From Daphnia pulex (Eukaryota; Arthropoda; Branchiopoda; Diplostraca; Daphniidae), in NCBI RefSeq assembly GCF_021134715.1, contig NC_060025.1, positions 8,184,001 to 8,248,000 of the forward strand: 64,000 bases of DNA, read 5' to 3'. The notes beneath the pieces are model-generated. The model did no database searches and was not told where the DNA came from. It saw nothing but the letters and a program-made list of their open reading frames with translations. Numbering within the stretch: position 1 is the stretch's first letter; the number at the start of each line of letters is the position of its first letter. The position numbers and the translations under genes are program-made. Shown here in pieces: positions 12,264 through 24,626 of the stretch.

Positions 12264-14296
12264 CGATGATGATGCAATATTTGCCGTTGTGTTATTAAAT
12301 CCTAGTGAAAATTTGCGAAAATAACTCTGGTGAAGCGATATAGCGAAGACACTTGTGAACGGCAACAGGTTGCTAGGAGAACTGACAAAATCAATCGTGT
12401 GGTAGTCTTGAGATATTCTTCAAAAAATATAAAACGGGCAAGTCCAGACACGTTAGGTTTGTCTTGTAGACCCTCTCTCTCTTCTATTGCCCTCCTTGAT
12501 TTTATGCCCCGCCCTTTCCACCCCCCCAACTCCCCATATGCACATATCAAAACGGCGCCTCTTTTTCCGAACTTGACCCACTTGTTGTTGTGCAATAACA
12601 TTCCCTTGAAAAGATATATTTAGGGGATATCCTGGACCACTAAACAACACCTGGAAGATACATACATACACACATACATACATACATACATACATACATA
12701 CATACATACAGGGGCAGGTAAAATCTCAGGTAGAAGTGAGTCAGTTGGAAGAAGAATTTCTACGGAAAGGTACAAGTGAGTCATGTTTATTTTGTTGGAA
12801 AAATAGAAAAACTTTTGTGTTTAATCCTCTTAAAAGCTAGCTCAATTCCATGGAACAAATGATTGTAAATTGATTGAGCGAGAGCCATCATGATCTTCTT
12901 TGTGAAATCAAGCGGAAAAAAAGAGAACCCGCTTTTATTTTTACATACGGGAAACGGGAAATTATTTTATCCGCATCCGTAAAGAAAACATGATTACCTT
13001 TTTTAAACAAAGGGGATGGTTGACGTAGGAGATTACCTCTGATTATCAAAATTAAAAAATAAGAAAAAAGTAGAAAAACCGAAAGTTTTCAGACGAGTCC
13101 GGACTTGTCCGAAAAAGCCTAGAGCGTCACGACGGGGTTCATTTGGGTCGGCGCACGGGGCCAAGTGAAAAACTTAACTTATATCCGACGGCCTTAACTA
13201 ATTGGTCTGGGTGGGTTAGGTTTTTTAACGCATGAACCCTTAACCCTCGATTGTTTTTCTTTTAAACAAGTTGTTGCATGTATACGGAAATCTGACGCTT
13301 TTCCTAGCTAGTCAATTGAAACTGAAATATTAGATGGCGCAAATGACACAAAAATTAAGAAAGACAATAAGAGAGAGAGTATAATGTTGGCAATAATTGC
13401 GTCATCATCTTTGCTGTCTATAAATGGACTGTGGTGTCTTTTTACGTCTTTTATTTGTTTGGGCTGTCACGAGCTGTCAAGGCCAAACTACCAGAGATAA
13501 GCACATTAAATTTAAATATATTAAAATAATTATTCAAAGATAGTTCACAGTGATAAGTTCACCTAGTGCATCCTGATAACATTTGCATGGGGTCCAAATT
13601 GATATCACCTATCTCATGAATAAAATAATCAAATGACTAATATAATCACGATGACTAATAATTTAAAATAGCTTTATAATGAATCAAATCAAAATATTCA
13701 GAATTAAAAGGACCTTGAATAATGATTAGTATAAATCCTGCTTCTATTTCTGACCCAATTGTTGAAAATTAATCGTCATGGATGAGCATAAATAGGTCAC
13801 AATATCTGGATAGTAACAAGCTCTTCATTGTGTTGTCAACAAAATTAGTTTGCGCCTGTCACTGACGTGTACGACGTGGACATAAAAAAAAAAGGCGAAA
13901 GTCAATGACCCACGGGTCATTTCGTCAAGCCAAAACAATTGCTGATGAAATACCAAAGAAGAAAGTTAGTTCCCGTTATCTTAAGGGGCGAACCAATAAA
14001 TCGTCCATTTGCCGCTTGGTGGACCACAGTCTATCACGAACCTTGTCAGCGAGTGGACGTGCTCTTGAGGCCTCCAGTTCTTAAAATTAAAAAAAGTTAA
14101 AATTATCTTTTATTGACAGTGAATTTTCATACCATTCCAAAGCATCGGCTTTATTTTCTATTCCACAAAGTGATTTAAATGAACTCAAGAGGTCAGCATC
14201 GCGCCTTAATTTACCGGCACGCTTCTTCTTCCTGATTGCGTCATCCTTAACATCTATTGCATCACCGTAACACAAGACATTTTCTATTTTTTATAG
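12264..14296. other. Divergent intergenic region between receptors A and B
   Basis: About 2 kb separating head-to-head receptor genes, so it should hold both promoters. The only clear structure is a (CATA)n microsatellite near 12660. A 62-aa minus-strand frame at 14087-14275 is charged but unsupported. Confidence 0.5.
12658..12711. repeat. (CATA)n microsatellite
   Basis: About 13 tetranucleotide units, interrupted once by CACA. Confidence 0.95.
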
Positions 14297-14338
14297 CCTC
14301 AGGTACCGCTAATCGTGAATTCCAAACGCCATCAAAAA

Positions 14339-15981
14339 ATGGTGTTCCAGCGTGCCTTCATCCTGCTTTTCTTCGTGTCCTTTTCCTATTCTGCGGAGAT
14401 CCTACTTGAGGTGAGTTTGAAAGAATGTCCGAGAGACTTTGTGTTATCTATTATCAATAATATAATCATGAGTTTATTTTTTCTCTTCGATAGTGTGATA
14501 AAGATATCGATTGCGGGGATGGTTACTTTTGTTTCCAATCCTATTGCGAACGGTGTATTCCGTGCGATGTTTTATTCCACCGCCAGCCGGCACAATCGTC
14601 GACCGGTCAACCTATTTGTGCCAAATATAAAGATGATTGCGGAATTTGCCTACCTGGGTAAGTTAACTTATTATTATTTCAAGTTAATTTTCGTTTTTAG
14701 TCTAATATCAATTTACCATTTTACAGGTATCAAGCCAACGATTTGACCGACCAACGACGTTCCATGGAATGTTTTCCATTGAACGAAACTGTTTCGACTC
14801 CCGATTTCTCGTGGACGGGAATCGTGTGGTTAGGATGTGTTCTCTTCTTGACGATAGCCTGTATCGCCTTTTTCCTTCATTGTAAGTTGATTTTATAGTA
14901 ATTAAGTTAATAATGCTTTTATTTTAAATTCTGGTTTCTTTTTTAGGTCGTCACATTCAACCGGTTTCGAGCAATAAGGAAGAAGAAGATTTAGCCGAAT
15001 ACGGAAGACGTCCATCCGCACCACCTGCATACACGATGGAAGATCCACTGGGCAGGTACCAAGTCGTTCCTCTGATCGTACATGATGAAACGGATCACGC
15101 CATTCTCGGATCGGTGCGGACTTCGGACCCCATGGTCATTGTCGAAGTGGCCGAACATCTCAGCCGGGCCGTTCCTATCAACTACGACGACCATTTTGAT
15201 GGCCGTCGCCAGTCCCGACACGAATCTGATTCAGAAGCCGATGAACAACAGGTGGTTCCTTTCATTGACATTCAAGATGTGGATTCCAACGGCAACGGAT
15301 CGACTGAAACGATCCCTTCGACGTGGGAGCCAACGCCATCAGCGTCCAGAATGTCCATGAATGTTGTCCTTGTTAGGAGCCAATCAGAGGAAATGTTGCG
15401 CCGGACGTCATCCACCAGCCAACTGGTTCGATTGGCCAGCGATCCTGAGATCCTGTCGTCTAGGAGAGCGTCTGTTGGCGGCGAAAGTTACAGCCACCGT
15501 CACGTCCGCCTTTCGCAGTATCGATCAAATTCCCAAATAATCGATCGACCAGGTAAAAAACGTGATAAAATTGACAAATTAAAATTTCATTGTGATAACA
15601 GTCACGATTGTTTACCTTACAGAATCGGTCGAGTCGTCTGATGAACTAGAATCTAATAAATTGGAAGGCGATCTAATTCGTGACTCGTGTTTGACCGAGC
15701 CCTGTGAAGATGGCCGGGAGCCAGACGCACCCGAGTCTTTCCTAATGGCCGACGCTGAGGACTCTTCACCTGCCATTCGGATTATCCAAAATGGCACAGT
15801 CTCGACCCATTATCTTGTGGCCTTTTCGAGTCAACCTCCTGATGGTCAAGGGTCGCAAGACTCTGGGTTCCAAGACCAATTTCGGAGACGTTCCAGAACA
15901 AATGACGATTTGTTAGATATGAATCAATCTTCTGCTATCAGTGCCAAAAGACGACGCAGGAACTGCTCAGAGAATGAGTGA
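14339..15981 (+). CDS. Receptor B: paralogue of receptor A
   Basis: Exons 14339-14410, 14494-14657, 14727-14881, 14947-15552 and 15623-15981 encode 451 aa with an acceptor just 5' (14295-14296), so a noncoding exon is likely. Residues 1-20 are a signal peptide. The Cys-rich module (about 25-95) has CDKDIDC, CERCIPC, DDCGICLPGYQ. The transmembrane helix is at about 110-130, and a PPxY motif lies at about 156-159 (SAPPAYTMED). Tail blocks shared with receptor A are NGSTETIPSTWEP, VLVRSQSEEML, SRRASVGGESYSHRHVRLS and GSQDSGFQDQFRRR. The tail is better conserved than the ectodomain, suggesting a common signalling partner with different ligands. The second coding exon is 164 nt in both genes. I do not recognise an exact orthologue. 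Confidence 0.84.
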
Positions 15982-16955
15982 ATTATCGCTTTGTGTAACG
16001 TTGTCCAATCTTGCCATATCATTCGACTCGTATCATCTATTCTTGACTTGATGACTTTATTTTATCTTTATTATTTTTTTTCATTCATGCATTCAATAAG
16101 GTATTTTGGAGCTTACAGATTCAATACAATCGTTTCAATTTGAATCTCTTTTTAAAATAGAGATGGAAACCGCAAATGATTTTAATAATTTTTATCGCCA
16201 TCACAAGTGTATAAATAATCCAAAAGTTAATAATTCTGTGTTGATTCAAATTTGGAATATGGAGAATATGATGAAAAATATTTGTTTCCGGAATATCTTT
16301 TTATCTTTAAAGTTAACACTATTCGATTTAAAGTAAGTCGTAATTTTTTAGACTACTGTGAAGCCGCAATATTTTATCTTCCTGTCTTACGTACTTATCA
16401 TTCCATCATGCATTTGACTATTAGTCTGATAGTCTCACACCTGAAGTAAACATTTATCAGTCAGAGGATCGAACGACATCCGGTGATGAAATAACTTGGC
16501 GTGATGTTTCGTGAGACTTTCACTTTCGTATACGAAAGAGAGGAAACAAGAAAGAAGGAAAAAATAAAGCCCTTTTGTGTGAAGCTTCTGTAATCTTTGG
16601 TCTTTTTTCACCGGGTGGCCGGCGGTGGCGTGATGTTTCGAAGACGTTCCCATTGGTCCGCGTTTAACATACAAGCGAAAGGACAGGGAGTGGGGGTTTA
16701 GAATAGAAACAAAATAATTACACGACATTTTACATGTAGATTTTCTAATTTTCACTGAACTTGAATGCTCGTTTTTCTGGTCATAAATGGGCCCAACCCA
16801 CAATTTTTGTTTAAATTCTGTCTTTTCCCTAGAAGAACATTTTATTTTTTGAGTATAAAATAATCAAAATTAAACAAGATATGGATACGAAATATGATTG
16901 ACACAAAAGATCAAGTTTGATTCGACAATTTTCAAGAAAACCAAAGAAAAAAAAT
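15982..16955. other. Intergenic between receptor B and tRNA-Ala
   Basis: AT-rich 3' flank of receptor B, then a block holding two CGTGATGTTTCG motifs (about 16500 and 16630). No supported gene. Confidence 0.45.
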
Positions 16956-17027
16956 TGGAGTTGCGGAGGATTGAACTCCGGGCTTTTCGCATGCAAAGCG
17001 AACACTCTACCACTGAGTTACAACCCC
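16956..17027 (-). tRNA. tRNA-Ala (anticodon TGC)
   Basis: Reverse complement folds as a 72-nt cloverleaf. GGGGTTG pairs with CAACTCC, and the anticodon stem TTCGC/GCGAA encloses TTTGCAT. The D arm is CTCAGTGGTAGAG and the T arm holds GTTCAATCC. A T-run follows downstream on the minus strand. Confidence 0.93.
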
Positions 17028-17831
17028 GGTATTATAGGCTAATCAGGTATTTAATACATTCTATTTTGCATCTTTGGTAGGATATCACTTGATGGAATAT
17101 TGGACTTTTTCCTAATTAGATTAACCTTTCTTCATAAGAATAACGAATTTGCCACTGGAAATTGAATTGAACTTTGCACCCGAAAAAATTTGAACCAACA
17201 CAGAACACACGTGCACATTCAGTTCATATGAAATATGAAAAAAATTTAATCGTCCATGTAGCGAAGCTATATTCTAACTCTATAATTTCCTATCTTTATG
17301 AAAAAAATGCTCTCTTAGAAGAAGTTACACTCGGTCGGGAACTCGATAAATTTCCATAAGCCCCGCCACCCCGCCACCTGCCGCCACCCGCCATGCATTT
17401 ATCCGTGGTTCGTAAACAAAACTGGCAACGGCGAAATAGCTAACTAACTTCTCGAATTTTCCTTTTATTTTTTCCTTTCATTTTCCAGCTTATACAATGC
17501 TAGGCTATCAGGCTATCTCTATAACGTTTGTAGTGTGAGCAGAGTGTAAGAGAGAGATCCTGATTCCCTAGGTGCTGTGAGCTCTGAGCTGGCTCGCTTT
17601 CAGACTCGCTTTCGTTCTTTACTTACTTCGGTTCATTTTTAATGCGCTCTAGTACGAACAGTGCGTCCCATTTTTTTAAATTTTTCTTGCGCTTAAATCA
17701 AATAGACTATTATTTGATTGACAACATATTGCCCAGCTTTACAAGGCTTACTGCTATTAATCTTTTTAAACGTCTTTTAGCAGCAGATTTTACTCAGCGC
17801 ACGCAGACAGTCTTTCTGCCTTCTCAACAAA

Positions 17832-18981
17832 ATGATCGTCCAAATTTTCTATCTTGCACTGATCTTTCTGCTAAAGATGTCGAGTTCTTCGGTGATCCTT
17901 GTAGGAAAACTTACAATAAAATTATTAATCATAGATTTAAAATAATTCCATTCCGCTCGATTGATAGTGTAACAATGACTCGGATTGCGGAAATGAATAT
18001 TACTGCTTAAGCGGCTTTTGCGAAGAATGTTTTCCTTGCAGTGAAAAATTTAATCGGCAACCACCGTCAAACAACAACGAAACTATTTGCGTTAAAACTG
18101 AAGAACATTGCAGAAATCGAACTTGCCTTCCTGGGTAGGCTATCATCTTTATTATTTCATTCTTTGAATTCATTAATTAAACATTTCTGATCAGATACGA
18201 GGCTGACGAATTGGCGAATGGGCAAAATTTTAGTACCAAATGCTATCGAGCAGAAAAAGTCGTCTCGTCTGACCTACCTACCTGGGTCTTTCCTTCTGTG
18301 GCCATAGTTTTCATGTTCACTCTGGCTCTCTTGGCTTTCTTCTCTAAAAGTTGTCAATTTTCTATTTTACTTTATACCTTTAAACATTCTCATTAATGTC
18401 GCTATTCCATTGATAGACATCAGGCTGAAAATATCGCCACCTAGGCCTGCGAACGCGGGTGACATTGGAATGGATGACATTGAACGGTCGCAACCTTCTG
18501 CACCTCTTGCGGATTCTGCCGCAGAAGAGAACACAAATAACAATGATGAGACGGGGTTTCTAATACATTCCTGTTCGAATCCAGTCGTTCAAGTTGACCG
18601 ACTCTGTCGTGCCGTACCTAATATTGGCCCGGATCACGAATATCATCCGCCAGGAACTATCGCAGAAGATCAACCGCTTGTTCCAGAAAATACTTCCAGA
18701 GACAACGAGGATTCGACTGTCGACGATGCGACCAAAGATGCTGCACCGGAGATTAGTTCAGCAACGAATACACCAGCATTGGAAATGTCAACTATTATTC
18801 AGTCGATAGATTCTTCAGGTATATTAATTAATTTGAATATGTATACTGTATGATTATGCTGAAAGTATCGTGTATTTAATTATTTTTTTCATACCAAGAA
18901 GGTACATCACAAGGTACGGATCAAGATCAGTCCCAAAACTGCCTAGAGATAGGAGCGGCTTTGACAATAAAACGTCATTAA
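17832..18981 (+). CDS. Receptor C: shortened paralogue of receptors A and B
   Basis: Exons 17832-17900, 17968-18134, 18195-18349, 18417-18818 and 18899-18981 encode 291 aa. The signal peptide (VQIFYLALIFLLKMSSSS) leads to the same Cys module (DSDCGNEYYC, CEECFPC, CLPGYEADEL). A transmembrane helix follows (FPSVAIVFMFTLALLAFF). The third exon is 155 nt as in receptor B. The tail is much shorter and acidic; it lacks the PPxY, RSQS and HRHVRLS blocks, keeping only a weak terminal SQGTDQDQ echo. The donor after 18349 is a weak GTTGTC; another donor is possible. It may be a decoy-like or diverging copy. Confidence 0.72.
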
Positions 18982-21900
18982 AATTGTCGAAAAAGAAAAA
19001 CCAAAGCCTTTAAAAGATCATGACTAATCACGAGCACTGAAAACCGAAAATCAATTACTGACTTATAACGTCATTGTTAAAACCACGTATTATGGAAAAA
19101 AAAGTTAATATTACATGAAATTTAAAATGTATTGTATTGGCGTATTGCATTGAAGAACTTGAACGCGCCTCTTACGATCAATTTAAAAATTTTGAGGAAC
19201 GCTGACTTAGAATTTCGTATAGAAACATGTATAGAAACCGCAAGAAAATCTATAGAAGAATTATTAATTCGTCTATAGAAGGTATTTTTGAAATTTCTAA
19301 TAAAATATTCGCTGAAAACACAACTTGCAAAAAATAATCCGCCAGCATTTAAAAAAAAAACTTGGTTTATGTCGAGAGTAAGTCTGTTATTTCTAGAACT
19401 CTCAAAGAGTTATGTCAGTTTTAATTTATAGAGTTACTGCAGTGCACACGAGTGCAAATAATCTCTGGTGCAAATATAAAATATTCATTAGCTGATCGGG
19501 AGTTTGTCTCACAAGTGTTTTTCATTATGCGTCGAGTTTACCAGTTTGTAATTATCAGCATCGCATATATAAGCCCCTCCATCCGGTGGGGATGACTAAC
19601 AAAGATTACATGGTTATCTTAAGAACAAACATCAGAACAACAAACTCAAATATTACATCCAAGAAAGAAATTTTAGGCGTAACTCAGGTGACCGTATTAC
19701 AACGCACCCATTGGCTCGTTAGTCATTACGACATGACAATTATAATTTCAAAATCTATTGCACCCAGTAACTAGTTACTACATCTATGGCTAGGGGGATT
19801 CATGCATACCGCTTTCCAGCATTCACTTGTTTTCTGGATGAAGTCAATCAATCAACTCGAAGTCTCGAACAACTGCAGCAAGTTTAAACATGAAAACTTG
19901 TAGCTATAAATAATTGGAGGAGTAGTTTTCAAGATGTTTTTTCCATACATTTTCTCAGGTGTTGATGCTACACTGGCCTCAATGAATGTTCTGAGCAAGA
20001 ACCTCTCAACTTTCAAGATCAGAGTGATGTAGCATTTTACCTTCTGGCCTCGTATTTTAAATATCAATGTGAAGTCGTCGATTGTCAATGTCAACTGACG
20101 TTGATTGTCAAAGAACTTTGCTACGCAGCGTCGTACAAAAGAAACATTCAGCACATTTTGTAAGTTTTATTAATTTCACATTCTGTATACCGGTTCTATT
20201 GTTTGAAGTTGATCTCGGTCATTACCAGTTTGTAAGAAAACAAACATGATTTCACGTAGGCCTACCTACCTTTTAAGTCTTAGCATAAGGGAAATCTTTA
20301 TCTTTTAGTAAGTAGGGCCTAATATTATGGAACATTGTATGATTGCATATCCCTTGTCCTTGTGTGCCCCACCACAATGTTTTCCTCTCCACCAATAACT
20401 CTTTTGTCCACAAAGACATAGTCACTAGTTGTGTAGGCTACATTTTTATGACAGGTGTTTTGTATGAAGTGAAATAGGGTAGGCATTTCTGAAAAGATTA
20501 TAAGGATAGTTCAGTTTTAATTTCAAGCCGATAAAAAGCAACATGAGTGTTTGAAAAGAAATTCTCTAGTCTTCATTTTGTGTTCGATTACAGTTTATTC
20601 GGCATAGTCTGATAGCTACAATGACTGTCATTATGTCAAACAAGTTTCCAACGAGATACAGGCAAGTAGGGTGAAAAAAAGACGTTAAGAAAGTTAAACA
20701 TTTTCTCCTCTTCTCTACCGGTGATAATCACATCTCCTTTTTAGGGAGTGAGAGCTAGAGTTCGTGATAAAAAAACTACAAGACAAACTAAATCTCGTTG
20801 GAAAGTAGACTAGTAAATCTAACGGCGATATCTTTTAGGATGTGAACGGAACTTCCCGGAAAGATCATGTCATTTTTATGTCTAATTTTGGTAAAGAAAG
20901 TATCATCCCAAATTTTTTTGTCGATTTTATTTTGACACAACTCATCGATTTTCTAAATTCCCATCTCCCCACACAAGTGGAAAACTTTCAAAACTATTTT
21001 CGATTCTCAGGCTGCTGGCTGTATATATTTTAAGATGAACCGGTTTATCTTGTCATGCTGGTTGACCAGCCCTTAAAAATATAAACAACACTAATGCTCC
21101 TCTACATTTGAAAATAGATGTAGAAAAGTATAGTTGAAAAAACCACAAAGTAACGCGGGTGGTTTCATTCTGCACCTCATTATTCTGATGTAAGCCGAAT
21201 ACAAGTTCCGCTTGATTATATGCTTATATTTTAGTTTAGCTACTTTGTGAAACAGTAGTAGAACTATCTGATAGTGAAACAGAAATGGAATTAGATAATG
21301 CTATTTTTCTGTGTGTTTATGGTTTAGTGCGGTGCAGCAGCGACATGGTACAAATGTTTGAAAACTTCCGAGTTCCTTTCCGCTGATAACTGACGAAAAT
21401 GGATGCAATCAAAGGAAAAGCAAACGGTAAAAGCCACCCAGTAAACAAAAGGTACATTATAGAGCTATATTTGTTAAGCTTATCCGTCAATTTTATCAGC
21501 AGGCTGACGGACGTTTCGTTTAGTCACCTTTTTGTCTTGAGTCAATCGAATTTGTCATTATTCGTGTAGGGCCTATAGACATGCATATAGATTTTTGGAA
21601 AAATTGCATAAGAGAACAAAATTATAATAACGAAAAGGAAATGTAGCCCCATAACTGTTTAGATAGTGTAAAAGACCACATTCCTCTGTTCATAAAAGAA
21701 CTATATAGATATCGTCACTTTCCAACAATATACTGTAGTCTCGAAACTTTCTCCGATTCATCGATGACCCCAAAAAAAGTAAAATGTCACTTGCATAAGA
21801 AAATCATTTCGATCTAAAAAATTGGTGTCTTGAATTTCTCGTGATCCCGCATATATAGTTATACTACCCGTGTCACCAGTCTGGGAAAAGCTCGTAGATC

Positions 21901-22194
21901 TTGTTGACCCCAAAGAGTTGCAGGAAACGCGACACTCTTGCGTTCTCTTTCTCCGCTATGGTGGAGAATTTTCCATTTTATTGATGTCAAATAGCTCGGT
22001 GCACGTGAAACGAGATTTTCCCTTTCTCTACTTGATCAAATGAAACCGTCGGACGGGTCTCATCGTCCACCATCGTGTGAGGAGGTCAATGCATTTCATA
22101 GGTAGTTGTCACACAACGCGATCTCTAAACTATTTCCTCCTAGCCTTTCTACAATAACCTCTTTCCGTCTGGAAATCACGCAGATGGCGCCCAG
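18982..22194. other. Intergenic, 3.2 kb
   Basis: No splice-supported reading frame. A TATA-like ATATATAAG at about 19565 has no convincing gene downstream. The right end is upstream DNA of the collagen-like gene. Confidence 0.5.
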
Positions 22195-22232
22195 TATTTA
22201 AAGGACCAGCAGATCCTCATCTTCACGTCAGT
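22195..22232 (+). promoter_or_regulatory. TATA plus initiator of the collagen-like gene
   Basis: TATTTAAAG at 22195-22203 and the arthropod initiator TCAGT at 22228-22232 are 33 bp apart. A noncoding exon should run from about 22229 to 22273 (donor GTAAGA). The next exon (22430-22462) has the ATG. Confidence 0.75.
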
Positions 22233-22450
22233 GTTGAATTGCAGACAGTGAAGGAAAGAGTCTTAACACAGTGGTAAGAGTTTCTTTTGATACCACTGAA
22301 GGATTATTCTTTTTATTTTAGTCATTCTTTTAGAAAACTAGACCATATAGAAATCTTATTGAAAATAACTTGAACACTCACAAACAAATAATGATAAATG
22401 ATTGATTTTTCTTTTACAGCAGAGATTAATTCAATAATCGGGAAGCAGCC

Positions 22451-24213
22451 ATGAAGGCTTTGGTGAGTACTAATATTAATTATGATAAAGGGGAATAACA
22501 TAAAATGATTATTATTTTATAGGCACTCGTTCCGCTTTTAGCGGCCGTCATTTCCGCAGCACCACAATATGGGCAACCCCCGCCAGAAATCCAGACTGTT
22601 CCTATTACCCAAGGACAGTGGGCCACTCTCAATCCTTACGGCGAATCTGCTACTTACGAAATTCAAAGGCAATGGGAGAAATTCTTTGAATATCTTCCGT
22701 GGTTGAAGGGACCACCTGGACCACCTGGACCTCCAGGCGATAGTTATGGAGGATCCTACGATGTAGCGCAACTCATTCCAGGCCCACCTGGACCAGCCGG
22801 AGCACCCGGCGCCACCGGAGAAAAAGGCGATGCTGGACCTCCGGGAACACCAGGTTACTCTGGTTTACCTGGGCTACAAGGGCCGCCCGGAAAAGATGGA
22901 TCACCTGGTTATCCTGGAGAAAAAGGATCACCAGGTTATAACGGAGCTCCAGGATCTCCTGGCAAGCCAGGATACAATGGTGAAAAGGGAACACCCGGCC
23001 TTCCAGGCAAAGATGGATATCCAGGTGGACCTGGCCTTCCTGGAAAAGATGGATATTCCGGAGCTCCTGGACCCAAAGGTCCAAAAGGTAATTGCATCGT
23101 TTTACTCTAAATAAAAATTCTAGAACTTAAAATTCAAATTCAAATTTCAAAAGGTGAACCTGGCCCTCCCGGATATACTATCCCATCCAAAATCCCTGGC
23201 CCTCCTGGTTTACCCGGATATCCTGGCAAGGACGGAGCACCAGGTTATACTGGCGGTCCTGGCCCTGTTGGGCCTCCAGGGCCAATTGGATTACAAGGAC
23301 CTCCCGGCAAACCTGGAACAAATGGATATCCTGGCGGACCTGGTCTTAAAGGAGACGCAGGACTTCCGGGTTACACTGGAGCTCCAGGAAAAGATGGATA
23401 TCCCGGTGCACCAAGCAAAATTCCCGGTCTGCCTGGGCCTCAAGGGCCTGTTGGAGCTCCTGGTTACAATGGCGCTCCTGGCAAGGATGGTCTCCCCGGT
23501 GGTCCTGGATATCCAGGAAAAGATGGAAAGCCAGGCCCTCCAGGATACACTGGTAACATTAAACGTCAAATAATTGAATAAAGTAACAAAGCATCAATTA
23601 ATTGCCTTTTTTTTGTCATGTTGTAGGTTTGCCTGGTAAACCAGGTAAGGATGGTTATCCCGGCCCGGTCGGAACTCCTGGTTATAACGGCGGTCCAGGC
23701 CCAATCGGTCCTCAAGGCAAAGAAGGATTTCCTGGTTACCCGGGTACACCGGGTAAACCTGGTTTACCTGGTCCATTAGGACCAATTGGACCTCAAGGAA
23801 AAACAGGAGCTCCAGGTTATCCAGGCTTCCCTGGACCTGTTGGTTCTCGTGGACTTTTGGGGCCTGTAGGGCCACAAGGAAAGCCAGGTAGTCCAGGTTA
23901 TCCGGGCCCTGCTGGTCCAACTGGGCCAGCTGGATCACCAGGAACATCATACGAAATCGCTTCAGCAGTCTACAATCCTCCAGCAGCGATCTACAATCCT
24001 CCGGAACAAATTTATATTCCCGCAGAACCGGTTTATCTGCCATCGGAACCAGTCTACCAAGCACCAGCGCCGATTTATTTGCCATCTTCTCCCATCTACA
24101 TTCCAGCCGCAGAGCCAGTCTATCAGCCGTTAGCCCCTCCCACGTTAGTGTCCCAACCTAGTTACAATTCGCCGCAGCCTACTTACAATCCGCCGCAACC
24201 TAGCTATGGTTAA
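22451..24213 (+). CDS. Secreted collagen-like protein with Tyr/Pro-rich C-terminal tail
   Basis: Coding exons 22451-22462, 22523-23087, 23154-23552 and 23627-24213 encode 520 aa. A signal peptide ([18 protein letters not shown]) precedes about 60 aa of non-collagen sequence with aromatic/charged residues ([15 protein letters not shown]). Three Gly-X-Y stretches follow, rich in GPPG, GKDGYPG and GEKG triplets. They are interrupted by imperfections such as [14 protein letters not shown] and YTIPSKIPG. There is no fibrillar C-propeptide and no type IV NC1. Instead, the last 90 aa repeat [12 protein letters not shown] and YQAPAP units resembling arthropod cuticle matrix proteins. Tyr in these repeats could be cross-linking sites. 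It is probably a cuticle or extracellular-matrix component. It converges on the minus-strand acidic repeat gene. Confidence 0.85.
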
Positions 24214-24626
24214 AAAAAAACAATAAATCCCACCCAAGTTCCCAAGAACTTAAGTCATAGATTCACGTACTCAAAAATGATCAAAAAGTTAACTTTATGT
24301 GCTTTGACGTGTTGTTTGTTATAACTCCATTTGAATTTTAGTAAAAACAGAAAATGTCGTCGATTCAATGCGATTCAATTGCCAGAGTATGTTGTATATT
24401 TTCTCGTCAGTATTCAAACACGTAACTTCAGCTAGGCAACGTCTACAATAACAAAATTTCAACAATCGTTTTAGAATGCACAAACGGTTCAAGATCGATT
24501 CCCCACCCAAACAATCGGTAGACTTTTAGTATTATACAACCATCAAGTTCTCTGTAAATGTAGTATAAAGCTATTTTAAAAAGAAATCAGTAGTATGCGT
24601 TTCATCGTAAAACTATTATCATCGAT

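Noticed and set aside
14087-14275. 62-aa minus-strand frame with Lys/Asp-rich sequence
   Set aside because: No recognised domain and joining to the next splice-like exon gives a stop; too weak to call.
19565-19774. TATA-like site followed by a 62-codon frame
   Set aside because: No initiator, no splice continuation and no protein-like composition.
22773-24085. Open frames opposite or shifted to the collagen-like gene
   Set aside because: Produced by GC-rich Gly-X-Y codon repeats; the collagen frame explains the sequence.
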